32,208 bases of DNA from Mycetohabitans rhizoxinica HKI 454 (GTDB lineage: Bacteria > Pseudomonadota > Gammaproteobacteria > Burkholderiales > Burkholderiaceae), in contig NC_014723.1 in NCBI RefSeq assembly GCF_000198775.1, positions 112,191 to 144,398 of the forward strand. Direction: 5' to 3'. The position numbers and the translations under genes are program-made. The notes under the pieces were generated by a model that made no database searches, was not told the DNA's origin, and saw nothing but the letters and a program-made list of their open reading frames with translations. Positions 7,042-14,997 of the stretch are shown here, piece after piece (the stretch's first letter is position 1; each line of letters starts with the position of its first letter).

Positions 7042-7338
7042 CAGCGGCTGTGCCACCAGGCGCACGCCCAAGGCAGCGCAAACGCGGCTGACCGTCTCGA
7101 AGCGCGGTTCACTGCCGGGTCGAAGCGCTTTGTACAGGGCTTCGCGTGCGATGCCGGAGTCCTTGGCCACCTGCGTCATTCCTCGAGCACGGGCGATATC
7201 GCCCAGGGCTGCAGCCAGCAGCGCTGGGTCATTCTCTTCAAGAACACTCGTTAGGTACGATGCGACATCTTCTTCGTTGTTTAGGTACTCGGCCGCATCG
7301 AACTCGGGAAGTTGGGAAACTTTTATTCGCTGGGTCAT
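7036..7338 (-). CDS. Addiction-module antidote protein (HTH, HigA-like)
   Basis: This 100-residue protein has the pattern of the putative addiction module antidote family. An N-terminal 'LPEFDAAEYLNNEEDVASYL' segment is followed by 'DPALLAAALGDIARARGMTQ', an HTH ('VAKDSGIAREALYKALRPGS') and 'PRFETVSRVCAALGVRL'. The ATG at 7338 overlaps the toxin stop in an ATGA and has ggagg seven bases upstream, so it is translationally coupled to the toxin gene that precedes it. The gene is intact while the toxin is truncated. Such proteins bind their RelE/HigB-like toxin and repress the operon; the original promoter has been lost with the toxin 5' end. Confidence 0.85.
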   Translation of the reverse strand: MTQRIKVSQLPEFDAAEYLNNEEDVASYLTSVLEENDPALLAAALGDIARARGMTQVAKDSGIAREALYKALRPGSEPRFETVSRVCAALGVRLVAQPLH

Positions 7339-7511
7339 GATCCATCCTCCAAAGAATTCGCCAACGCAATCGCCCGGCGAATGTCAGCCTGCTGAGTCGA
7401 CTTGTCGCCACCGCCCAGCATCACGATGAGCGTCTCACCGCGCTGGACATAGTACATGCGCTAGCCAGGACCGAATGGCTCGCGCATCTCGAACACACCT
7501 TCACCCACTGG
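7335..7511 (-). pseudogene. RelE/HigB-type toxin fragment, truncated by an IS and carrying a stop
   Basis: The C-terminal half of an addiction-module toxin is readable: 'PVGEGVFEMREPFGPG', stop, 'RMYYVQRGETLIVMLGGGDK', then 'ADIRRAIALANSLEDGS' and TGA at 7335-7337. The in-frame TAG replaces the expected Trp (GPGW-RMYY). The N-terminal half is missing: at about 7512 the sequence switches to an IS5-family remnant. The gene is dead twice over, by deletion and by nonsense change. It overlaps the antidote gene start by four bases. Confidence 0.8.
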
Positions 7512-7516
7512 CCAAC

Positions 7517-7942
7517 ACGCACACGTTGACGGAAGCGCTGGAAGAGGCGGCGATCCTGAGCGAGGTGCAACCGTAGACCACTGTCGTCGATCGCAGCTAC
7601 AAGGGCGTAGCGATCGACGGCGTGAAATTTATCACCCGGGCTTGCGACGCGGTATCACTTGAGGCTGGCGGGCAATGATCCGGTGGCGCAGTGCGATCGA
7701 GCCGGCCATTGGACACAAAGGCAAACGGCAAGCTCGAGCGCAACTGGCTCAAGGGTGCACTGGGTAATGCCATCCACGTGGTGCTGTGCGGCGCCGGCCA
7801 TAACCTGCGGATGATGCTCAAAAAGCTGCGGCTTTTTTACGCCTTAATTTTGGTTGCTTTGCACTTGCGATGCTCACATGTTGTCGGCGCCATGAATGCG
7901 CCGCAGAGCAAAGCGAATTCAAAACGAATTGTTTAGGGCCAC
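7517..7942 (+). mobile_element. 3' remnant of an IS5-family element
   Basis: The sequence matches the last third of the complete IS5-family element (about 12951-13373). Readable pieces are 'EALEEAAILSEVQP'-stop, 'VVDRSYKGVAIDGVK', 'NWLKGALGNAIHVVLCGAGH' and 'NLRMMLKKLRLFYALI'. The end matches the right inverted repeat (aaaacgaattgtttagggcc). Stops and frameshifts make it non-functional, and the 5' part is absent. Insertion or deletion involving this copy removed the 5' half of the adjacent toxin gene. Confidence 0.85.
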
Positions 7943-8158
7943 CTTATTAATATCTGGTGACGGCCTTCTTATTTATGTAACCAACTAATTAAATGAAATC
8001 GACTTAATTGCGCCTTGTTCTCTATAGAGAAGCAAGTTATAGTTACTTACAGCACTTAAGTTTAGGTAAATTTTACATTATTCTTATTCGACCCTTTATA
8101 AAAGGATTTGCTTAATAGTCCATTAATTTATTTATAAAATAAGTGCATTGAAGCGGCC

Positions 8159-8185
8159 CGGTCAAAGTGGTGACGCACTTGACCG
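8159..8185 (+). promoter_or_regulatory. Inverted repeat in the transporter leader
   Basis: A stem of about 10 bp (cggtcaaagtg / cacttgaccg, one bulged base) lies 45 bases upstream of the transporter start. The preceding 200 bases (7950-8155) are strikingly AT-rich and probably hold the promoter, with several TTGxxx and TATAAA-like hexamers. The repeat may be an operator or an mRNA leader hairpin; no regulator gene is adjacent. Confidence 0.4.
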
Positions 8186-8230
8186 AGCCTAACCACTCTT
8201 CACCTAAAGGTAAACTCCGTAAAGGGTATC

Positions 8231-9583
8231 ATGGCTAAGTTAATTATAAAACAATTTAAAACTTGTCGCTTGTTCAGCACGGTGTTTGTCTCTCGCCTAT
8301 GCGCATGGCGTGCATCACCCCACTGGCCGCAATGGATGCACCGTCGCATTGGCATTATCCCCGTGCCAGTATACGGATTGCTACTAGCCTGTATAGCCGC
8401 ACTTGTTGCGCTAAAATGTGTATCTAGCGATTTGCCTGTAATGATTGCAGTACTTGCAGTCGCGGGGTTTACGTGTGCCGAACTCGGTGCCAAATTGCCG
8501 GGACTACGTCATATCGGTGGCCCTGTCATTGTGGCATTGTTACTGCCCTCGTGGCTGGTACATCATCACCTGCTGCCGATGGGATTGATTAGCCCAATTC
8601 AGCACTTTTGGCAAACCACCAACATCATTTACTTATTCTCTGCCCTGGTCATTGTGGGCAGCTTGTTAGGCATGAACCGGGCGCTGTTGACCAAGGGCAT
8701 CAGCCGATTTGCGATTCCAGTCATGGCCGGTTCAGTCGCAGCCGCCGTGATCGGTACTATCACCGGCATGGTCTTTGGCTTAGGCGCGTCGGATGCGTTT
8801 TTCTATATCGTGGTGCCAATCATGGCCGGGGGCATTGGCGAAGGTGCATTGCCGCTCACGTTAGGCTATGCCGCGCTGCTGCAGCTGCCACAAGAACAGC
8901 TGTTTGCGCGGGTAGTACCCGCTGTCGTGCTGGGCAACTTGAGTGCCATTATATGCGCGGCAGCGTTTGAACAAATTAGTCGACGATGCCGACGTCATTC
9001 CGATGACCTTGCCGCGTCCGCTCAGGCCCATTCGATAATAAGTCGCGAGCCCGTCACCGTTGAGCAAGTTGCCGCGGCGGGCATCATGGCAATTAGTTTG
9101 TATTTGGCAGGTCTGGTCCTGCAACATTTCACCCATCTGCCTGCGATACTGGGCATGTTGGCTCTGGCTGTGGTCGTCAAGTTAAGCGGTGCTGTGCCTG
9201 CCCAGCTTGAATACGGCGCGCACTGGGTCTATTGTTTCTTTGCCCGCGCGGTCACCTATCCACTCATGTTTGGCATCGGCATCACGCTGATGCCATGGGG
9301 AGCGTTGCTCGCTGCGCTGACTTTAGCGCATTTTGTCACCACCCTGGTGACCGTGCTTACGTTGATGATCACCGGTTTCTTTGTCGGACACTGGATCAAA
9401 CTACCGGCAACCGAAAGTGCAATGATTAACGCATGCCATAGCGGCATGGGAAGCACGGGCGATTTGGCTATTCTCACGGCGGCAAACCGTCTGCCGCTCA
9501 TGCCCTTTGCGCAGCTTGCCACACGGATGGGTGGAGCGATGACCGTGATCTTGGCGTTGGGGCTGATGGAACAATGCGAATAG
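8231..9583 (+). CDS. 2-hydroxycarboxylate transporter family protein (CitS/MleP type)
   Basis: This 450-residue protein is rich in membrane helices. It has both signature regions of the 2-hydroxycarboxylate transporter family: 'IMAGGIGEGALPLTLGYAAL' (GGxG loop, residues 198-217), and 'GMGSTGDLAILTAANRLPLM' followed by 'PFAQLATRMGG' (405-435). In CitS the Arg of this last motif binds the substrate carboxylate, and R432 is present. Family members carry citrate, malate or lactate through the inner membrane, by Na+ or H+ symport or by exchange. The exact substrate cannot be read here. The ATG at 8231 has aaaggg four to five bases upstream. The length is typical. There is no lyase or decarboxylase gene next to it, so it probably supplies a carbon source rather than forming a dedicated fermentation operon. 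Confidence 0.9.
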   Translation: MAKLIIKQFKTCRLFSTVFVSRLCAWRASPHWPQWMHRRIGIIPVPVYGLLLACIAALVALKCVSSDLPVMIAVLAVAGFTCAELGAKLPGLRHIGGPVIVALLLPSWLVHHHLLPMGLISPIQHFWQTTNIIYLFSALVIVGSLLGMNRALLTKGISRFAIPVMAGSVAAAVIGTITGMVFGLGASDAFFYIVVPIMAGGIGEGALPLTLGYAALLQLPQEQLFARVVPAVVLGNLSAIICAAAFEQISRRCRRHSDDLAASAQAHSIISREPVTVEQVAAAGIMAISLYLAGLVLQHFTHLPAILGMLALAVVVKLSGAVPAQLEYGAHWVYCFFARAVTYPLMFGIGITLMPWGALLAALTLAHFVTTLVTVLTLMITGFFVGHWIKLPATESAMINACHSGMGSTGDLAILTAANRLPLMPFAQLATRMGGAMTVILALGLMEQCE

Positions 9584-9678
9584 CAACCTTGCCTCATAGC
9601 ACAATGGTTCGGGGTATGTGAGGCGCGTTAACTCACCGCTCTGGACATGGCTCCTAGCCCTAAACAAATAGCAATGGG

Positions 9679-9706
9679 GCCGGAAACCCAAAAATTTCCG
9701 TCAATG
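9679..9706 (+). repeat. Direct repeat, right copy (partner at 7015-7041)
   Basis: This copy begins gccggaaacccaaaaattt and ends ccgtcaatg. Its near-identical partner lies 2.66 kb upstream. It falls in the gap between the transporter and the DUF3800 gene. Confidence 0.6.
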
Positions 9707-9774
9707 TTGTCTGTCAGCCATATACGAGTCTATTCCAGCTTACCCAATCACCACTCCGAAAAGGACGTACTTCC

Positions 9775-10425
9775 TTAAAAGAACAGCCGGCGCTGGCGAA
9801 TGCTTGGCGAGGCCGCTTTGTAAGCTTCGCCGTTACAATGTTCATGGTGTGCCCAAACGATACCCGCTAGCCAATCGACGAACTGCAAGCAAAAACTGTC
9901 TTTGCTCTCCCACGGCGTTGTCTCTAACCTTATGTTGGCGCCACTGCCCGCGAGTTCGGTGCACAAATACTCGTGGAGAGAATGCTTGAGTTCGATTTTC
10001 AGTGACCGCACATCGGGAATAAAGGATACGGAGTCGTACCCACTCATGACTTCCAGCAGTAACAGCTTCGTCATGTAATTATAAAGGCTGTTCGGGCTAC
10101 GCCGGAAAGCGGCATTGACAGCGTCCTTGCGCACTGTAATTGAGACGAATTGTACGTCTGGGCACTTATGGTAAATTTTCGCCAATTCGCCGGCGAAATT
10201 AATGCGCTCGCGCGCTGACAGGTGAACGGATTTGAGCTCGTTACGCGCGGGGCGACCTCGCTGCTTGTAGACCCCGCGCACGACGCGCTCGAGTAGCCGT
10301 TCGCAGCCGTCCGGCATGATGGCGGCCGCGAGTGTGAAGAAGCGACTGGAGCCGCCGCGTTGATAGGGCGCATCCAGTTTCCAGCCCAGACACCCACTTT
10401 CGTCTAGATAGATCGTCGCGCGCAT
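9775..10425 (-). CDS. DUF3800 domain-containing protein
   Basis: This 216-residue protein starts at ATG 10425. It has the family opening 'TIYLDESGCLGW', a central 'ELKSVHLSARERINFAGELA' segment, and the C-terminal 'LQFVDWLAGIVWAHHEH', where the Asp and conserved Gly match the LQxADxxAG motif. DUF3800 proteins are commonly found in mobile and defence-rich DNA, and a nuclease-like fold has been suggested; the function is unproven. A TTG six codons upstream is less likely because the ggagg site then lies inside the gene. That site is ten bases before ATG 10425 and is buried in a hairpin. No partner gene is adjacent. Confidence 0.85.
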   Translation of the reverse strand: MRATIYLDESGCLGWKLDAPYQRGGSSRFFTLAAAIMPDGCERLLERVVRGVYKQRGRPARNELKSVHLSARERINFAGELAKIYHKCPDVQFVSITVRKDAVNAAFRRSPNSLYNYMTKLLLLEVMSGYDSVSFIPDVRSLKIELKHSLHEYLCTELAGSGANIRLETTPWESKDSFCLQFVDWLAGIVWAHHEHCNGEAYKAASPSIRQRRLFF

Positions 10426-10453
10426 ATAAAAATAGCCTCCCAAAGGAGGCTAT
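10426..10453 (-). promoter_or_regulatory. Hairpin that buries the DUF3800 ribosome-binding site (terminator-like)
   Basis: On the minus strand a perfect 9-bp stem (atagcctcc, loop tttg, ggaggctat; 10432-10453) is followed by TTTTTAT and then the DUF3800 ATG. The 3' arm contains the ggagg ribosome-binding site. The stem plus T-run also has the shape of an intrinsic terminator. It may work as an attenuator or as a translation switch. Confidence 0.65.
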
Positions 10454-10480
10454 CGAAAGAAGTGCGGTACCCGGACCTGA

Positions 10481-10495
10481 CGTACTCGAAGTACG
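10481..10495. repeat. Short perfect palindrome upstream of DUF3800
   Basis: The palindrome cgtact-cga-agtacg lies about 55 bases upstream of the DUF3800 start, in the right place for an operator or leader hairpin. Nothing further can be said. Confidence 0.35.
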
Positions 10496-10625
10496 CTTAC
10501 GATCACTGACGCCGATTTGTCGCAGGGACTCCGGGCCTATTTAAACCGCAGCGCCGCTATCAGCACATTATGACGACAAAAGCACTGTTTTTCAAGCGCG
10601 CCGTGGCAGTTTGTCGAGGCTAGGT

Positions 10626-11673
10626 TCAACCACGCGCCGCGTTACCAATTGATCCGATGCCCGTCACATCTTCGAAGATCATGCTCCCAGCGCGAAGAAC
10701 GACCGGACGGCTTGGCGTGTGATGCGTCAAGAGGTAATTTCTCGACTCAGAAAGTCTTGCCATCGGTGCAATGCCTCCGATGGCACTGTGCGCGCGATGC
10801 CAGTTGTAGTGATGCTGCCAGCTTGTTAAGACTTCGCGGCGATGCGCGCAGCTTTGGTAGGTCCAGGCATCAGCCCACTCGCGCAAGGCTGACTGGTGGA
10901 AGCGTTCAGCCTTGCCCTTGGTCTGAGGGTGATAGACCGGTGTCAATTTGTACCGAATGCCCAGCTCCTAACAGGCCCGAGCGGACTCACGTGAACGGGA
11001 CGCCGAACCGTTATCGGTGGGCAGCCTGCAGAGGCGCACACCCAAGCCGGCGTACCACGCGACGGCATCGCGCAGAAACTGCACGGCGCGGGCCTGCTTC
11101 ACGTCTGGGTGCATCGCCGTGAAGCAATCCGAACGTGGTCATCTCCGGCGACAAACAGATACTCCCAGCCCGCGCCGGCCATTGTATCTCGCCGATTGCC
11201 GGTGACACGATGGCCGGGGCGTGTGATGCAACCCAGTTTCTTGGTCTCAATGTGCAGCAGATCGCCCGGCGCCGCATGCTCGTATCGCTGAATCGGCTCC
11301 CGCGGTGGTAGGTCGCTCAAACAAGGCAGCCCGGCGCGCCTGAACACACAACTCTGCAGGTTAAAGCGAACGCGCTCGCCTGTCGAGCAATCTGACGCTG
11401 TAGCAAGCGCTGCTAGCGCAACGCCAGGACCTGCCAAGCCGCCGCCGGCGCGATAGCACGTGGCGAGGGGACTGGCCGCGAAGATGCATCTGTCAGCGCG
11501 GCTGCGCCGGCCGGTGAGATAGCGACCGAGCCATTTGCGTACAGTCGATGCCGTCACGCCGTGATGGCTGCAGCTTGTGCCACAGTTCAGCCATATTCAG
11601 TAATCTGCTGACCCTCTCAAGTCGACGAGCAAAGGTGAGCCGGGGATTCTGACAGGTGTTCATCCGGCTGAAC
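10626..11673 (-). pseudogene. Degenerate IS481-family transposase
   Basis: Pieces of an IS481-type transposase can be followed in order on the minus strand. They are the start MNTCQNPRLTFARRLERV (ATG 11673), 'TASTVRKWLGRYLTGR', 'YEHAAPGDLLHIETKKLGCI', 'RPGHRVTGNRRDT', 'AGAGWEYLFVAGDDHVRIA', 'LCRLPTDNGSASRS', and 'TPVYHPQTKGKAERFHQSAL' with 'HYNWHRAHSAIGG' near the end. Several frameshifts, and an in-frame TAG in the 'ELGIRYKL' region, separate them. The DDE core is split across frames, so the element is dead. The terminal inverted repeats could not be identified with confidence. Confidence 0.8.
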
Positions 11674-11883
11674 TGCTGGAAGGCTGCGTGTCTGGCGACC
11701 TCAGTTGCCCAGACTCAGTCGGATGAACCATCGATACAACCTATTGAAGCTTCACCGCTAGCCGTCAATCACGCAAATAGATTTTCTTGCCTTTCTGCGC
11801 AACGCCACTGGTGAAAACCATACATCGCGCCTATTTTTGGGTGACTGGATTGTCAGTCGGCGTTTTAAGGTAAAATAAACGCT

Positions 11884-11890
11884 TATCGTA
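11884..11890. repeat. 7-bp direct repeat at the left of the IS5-family element
   Basis: The heptamer tatcgta directly precedes the left end of the element and is repeated exactly at 13374-13380 directly after the right end. It is the likely target-site duplication. Confidence 0.6.
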
Positions 11891-13373
11891 GTCGGTCCTG
11901 AATAAACCGCAGACGTTGGTGCAGTAAGGCTCTGAGGCCAGAATGGTGTTGTGGGAATTGCAAGAGGCAGGCATATTAATGCGAGATCCCTGCAAATTTC
12001 GACGAGGTTCAGATGGGTCCGAAGACGCCGGTGCCAGAGGGAGATTTGTTTCGCCAACCGCTGCGCGAGCAGATCAACTTGAAGCATCCGTTGGTTCGTC
12101 TGGCCGATCTAATTGACTGGGACCGATTGAGCGCAGCGATGAGCGCGAGCTTCGTGTCGCAGCGCGGCCGACCGGCAACGTCGCCGCGTTTGATCGCAGG
12201 GCTGTTGTACTTGCAGCACGCCTTCGACTTGTCGGATGAGGATGTGGTCTGGCAATGGCTGGAGAACCCGTATTGGCAGGTGTTCACCGGCGAGACGTAC
12301 TTGCAGACCAAACCGCCGATCGATGCGTCGAGCCTGACGCGCTGGCGCAAGCGGCTAGGCGAAGCCGGCGTTGAAGAACTGTTGGCTGAGACAATCGAAG
12401 CGGCCAAACGCGCGAACGTCATCAAGACTTCGAGCCTGAAGCGGGTGATCGTCGATACGACAGTGATGGAAAAGGCGATTGCCCATCCCACCGATTCGCG
12501 CCTGCTCGAGCGTTGCCGAGAACATCTAGTCAAGGCGGCCGCCCGGCACGGGCTGAAGCTGCGGCAAAACACCAATCGCGAGGCTCCGCGCCTGGCAAGT
12601 CAGGTAGGCCGCTATGCGCATGCGAAGCAGTACAAGCGGATGAACAAAGCGCTGCGCACTTTGCGTTCTCGAGTGGGGCGCGTGATGCGCGATCTGGAGC
12701 GGCAACTCAATGGTGTCGCTGGGCAAACTCGCGCGGCGTTGGAAGAGCTGATCAGCCGCACGAAGCGGATTCTCACGCAGAAGCAGAAGGACAAAAATAA
12801 GCTGTATGCGCTGCATGCGCCGGAAGTAGAATGTCTGGCCAAGGGTAAAGTACACAAACCGTATGAATTTGGCGTGAAGGTGTCGATCACGACCACGCAC
12901 AAGGAAGGTCTGGTAGTCGGCGCTCGTTCGATGCCGGGCAATCCGTACGACGGGCACACGTTGGTTGAAGCGTTGGAACAAGCAGCGATCCTGAGCGAGG
13001 TGCAGCCGCAGATCGCCATCGTGGACCGTGGCTACAAGGGTGTAGCCATCGATGAGGTGAAAATCTATCACCCGGGTTTGCGTCGTGGCATCACACGCGG
13101 CTTGCGCGCAATGATCCGGCGGCGCAGCGCGATCGAGCCGGCCATCGGACACATGAAGTCAGACGGCAAGCTCGATCGAAACTGGCTCAAGGGTGCGCTG
13201 GGCGATGCCATCCACGCGGTGCTGTGCGGCGCCGGCCACAACCTGCGCATGATCCTGCGCAAGCTGCGGCTTTTTTACGCCCTGATTCTCCTCGCTTTGC
13301 TCAGCTTCAAAACCGCTGCGCCCTCGGCTGCATGACTTCATCTGCGAGCTAAAACGAATTGTCCAGGCCCAAC
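11891..13373 (+). mobile_element. Complete IS5-family insertion sequence
   Basis: This is a 1483-bp element with imperfect terminal inverted repeats: left gtcggtcctgaataaa and right (reverse complement) gttgggcctggacaat, 11 of 16 matching. It carries one transposase gene, and tatcgta lies on both sides. A second, truncated copy begins at 31914, a 3' remnant lies at 7517-7942 and a 33-bp scrap at 5368-5400. It is the only apparently complete IS in the window. The subgroup appears close to IS1478-like elements; this is from memory, not a search. Confidence 0.8.
12013..13335 (+). CDS. IS5-family transposase
   Basis: This 440-residue DDE transposase has an InsH-type N-terminal domain (residues about 15-120: 'LVRLADLIDWDRLSAAMSAS', 'DLSDEDVVWQWLENPYWQ') and a catalytic domain. 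The acidic residues are D148 (VIVDTTVME), the Asp of 'IAIVDRGYKGVAIDE' and the Glu of 'RRSAIEPAIGHMKSDGKLDR'. The frame is whole, so the element may still move. An insert between the catalytic residues is rich in Lys and Arg (residues about 170-260). The ATG at 12013 is preceded by gacgaggttcag, a fair ribosome-binding site. It cuts and joins the element's own ends in the cytoplasm. Confidence 0.9.
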   Translation: MGPKTPVPEGDLFRQPLREQINLKHPLVRLADLIDWDRLSAAMSASFVSQRGRPATSPRLIAGLLYLQHAFDLSDEDVVWQWLENPYWQVFTGETYLQTKPPIDASSLTRWRKRLGEAGVEELLAETIEAAKRANVIKTSSLKRVIVDTTVMEKAIAHPTDSRLLERCREHLVKAAARHGLKLRQNTNREAPRLASQVGRYAHAKQYKRMNKALRTLRSRVGRVMRDLERQLNGVAGQTRAALEELISRTKRILTQKQKDKNKLYALHAPEVECLAKGKVHKPYEFGVKVSITTTHKEGLVVGARSMPGNPYDGHTLVEALEQAAILSEVQPQIAIVDRGYKGVAIDEVKIYHPGLRRGITRGLRAMIRRRSAIEPAIGHMKSDGKLDRNWLKGALGDAIHAVLCGAGHNLRMILRKLRLFYALILLALLSFKTAAPSAA

Positions 13374-13380
13374 TATCGTA
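13374..13380. repeat. 7-bp direct repeat at the right of the IS5-family element
   Basis: The heptamer tatcgta follows the right end of the element and matches 11884-11890 exactly. Confidence 0.6.
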
Positions 13381-13750
13381 AAGCAGCCGGTCGTCGTAAA
13401 GGACAAGTTGGCATCTTTTATGCGCACGTACAGGCTGCGAGGGCAAAAACCAAGCGGTGGTTGGTCATCGAAAGTGTCGAAGCTTACGGTCAAGTGGCTA
13501 ATCTGCAATTGGCTCGGCTATACGTAGGCCGCTCGCGTTGACGACGACGCAATGGGCGGAAAATATACGCTGCAAGCCTATGAGCAGGGTCCGATATAGC
13601 AGCCTTGATCTACTAGAAAGAGGGGCTTTTTAGATGGAGACCATGCTGCCAAGTGCTTTGTCAATCTGACGCATCGGCACAGGCTTGCAACCGGCTGACC
13701 CAATCCGCGTGCGTGCAGGATGTTTTTTCAACCTAACATAGGAAATTAAC
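13381..13750 (+). other. Intergenic stretch with a possible gene remnant interrupted by the IS
   Basis: If the IS and one tatcgta are removed, a basic reading frame continues from the left flank: 'NAYRKAAGRRKGQVGIFYAH', then 'AKTKRWLVIESVEAYGQVAN', ending at TGA 13539-13541. The left flank has no start codon and an in-frame TAA just upstream, so this is at best a remnant. The final 200 bases contain no gene that I recognise and lead into the H-NS gene. Confidence 0.35.
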
Positions 13751-14044
13751 GTGGCGACATACCAAGAGCTACGCGCTCAAATTGAAAAGCTTGAAGCGGA
13801 GGCAGAAGCCTTACGGCAGCATGAATTGCAATCGGTGCTGGCCCAGATGCGCGAGAAGATCGCCGAGTTGGGAATTACGACTGAAGACTTATTCGGACGT
13901 AGGCGTCAAGCTCGCAGCCCTGCACCCGCAAAGCCGCACGAGCCGAAATACCAGAATCCCAAAACCGGTGAGACTTGGAGTGGTAGAGGCCGAGCCCCGT
14001 CATGGATTGGAAAGAATCGTGAGCGCTTTTTAATCCAGAAATAG
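13751..14044 (+). CDS. H-NS family nucleoid-associated protein
   Basis: This 97-residue protein starts with GTG 13751 and has aggaa about eight bases upstream. The N-terminal half is a coiled coil ('QELRAQIEKLEAEAEALRQH') for oligomerisation. The C-terminal half has the H-NS DNA-binding block 'PKYQNPKTGETWSGRGRAPS' followed by WI, with the core GRG(R)xPxW motif. Such proteins bind AT-rich DNA and silence acquired genes. A copy carried on accessory DNA often helps an element hide its own genes, such as the AT-rich leaders nearby; that role is an inference. The length is typical for the betaproteobacterial short form. Confidence 0.9.
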   Translation: MATYQELRAQIEKLEAEAEALRQHELQSVLAQMREKIAELGITTEDLFGRRRQARSPAPAKPHEPKYQNPKTGETWSGRGRAPSWIGKNRERFLIQK

Positions 14045-14076
14045 GGCACAGCGATAGGTCGGCGAAGAGGGCAAAT

Positions 14077-14505
14077 ATGCCGCCGTGGCCTGCATTGTTT
14101 TGTGTCGCACTAGCCTCGGGCTTAATTTACCCAAACGGCGTGCCTCGGCGCATCGTGTGGTACTGGTTTGGCGCGATGCATCGGATTGATGGCGTTTGCT
14201 TGGTCTCGCCAGGCGAGCGCTACGTTGAGCTACTGATTATGCTATTGCCCACGGGCTTTCCCGTCACACCGCAATTCGTCTCGCGCGGGCGGTGCGACGG
14301 GCATTGCGTGTCGCACCGCAATATAAGCATTGACTTTAGCGCTCCCAGCAGTGCCAGGCAAGAAGCCGAGCTTGAAGCGGTGCAACAAGGCTATCCTTCC
14401 GCTTGCGGGGAAAATTTCGCTTCACGCCCGTTATCGCCCGCTGCCGTACCACATACGATGATTACACCACTTGGTAATGTCCGGCACAACATGCGGTTTG
14501 CTTGA
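14077..14505 (+). CDS. Hypothetical protein with hydrophobic N-terminus
   Basis: This 142-codon frame starts at ATG 14077 and has gaggg five bases upstream. The first 20 residues are hydrophobic ('PPWPALFCVALASGLIYP'), which could be a weak signal or anchor. The middle ('RIVWYWFGAMHRIDGVCLVS', 'YVELLIMLLPTGFPVTPQ') has plausible codon use. I recognise no family. Its last 115 bases overlap the convergent gene at 14391-14843, so at least one of the two 3' ends is probably not original. Confidence 0.45.
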   Translation: MPPWPALFCVALASGLIYPNGVPRRIVWYWFGAMHRIDGVCLVSPGERYVELLIMLLPTGFPVTPQFVSRGRCDGHCVSHRNISIDFSAPSSARQEAELEAVQQGYPSACGENFASRPLSPAAVPHTMITPLGNVRHNMRFA

Positions 14506-14843
14506 ATCGACATGCCGCGTCCATCGCGGTGATGCAGGAAAGAGAAAACGCCCCCTCCGGCGAAGTGTAAGGTATGCGAGACTGTCTCATGCACACGCAC
14601 GATTTCATGCCTTAAGACCTGCGAGAGATCATCGATCTGCACTCGCCGAATTTCGACAAGGGTGGCACTGATATTACCCGATTCGGAGACAAGGTATTTA
14701 TCCCCTTCGGGTCCCTCGACAAGGTAACTGCCGTCCGGGAAATCGGTTCGTATGCTGTTGGGAAGGTTGACGAACGTCATGCGCGGTGCCGCAGCTGATG
14801 GAGGATGCGTTGCTTGGGATAAGTTCCGATCATCTTCTTTCAT
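14391..14843 (-). CDS. Hypothetical protein
   Basis: This 150-codon frame starts at ATG 14843 with agagg four bases upstream. Residues about 22-110 look like a folded domain: 'MTFVNLPNSIRTDFPDGSYL', 'EGDKYLVSESGNISATLVEI', 'LRHEIVRVHETVSHTLHF'. The C-terminal 30 residues are of lower complexity and overlap the opposite gene, so the true end may have been lost by a frameshift. I do not recognise the family. Confidence 0.45.
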   Translation of the reverse strand: MKEDDRNLSQATHPPSAAAPRMTFVNLPNSIRTDFPDGSYLVEGPEGDKYLVSESGNISATLVEIRRVQIDDLSQVLRHEIVRVHETVSHTLHFAGGGVFSFLHHRDGRGMSIQANRMLCRTLPSGVIIVCGTAAGDNGREAKFSPQAEG

Positions 14844-14997
14844 CGCGCCTCTCTTACCTCTTTGCGCTACCCGCCATAACGGCTGTCATCACTTATAGAC
14901 CGCTCGGCGATTTCAGATCCGCACCACTAAAATGAGCAGCTCATCATCCTAAATCTTGGCGATGACTCGATAACTGCTCACGCGATAGTTCCAAAAC

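Noticed and set aside
12526..13152. Long minus-strand frame opposite the IS5 transposase
   Set aside because: Antisense to an intact transposase with a full DDE set; no independent support.
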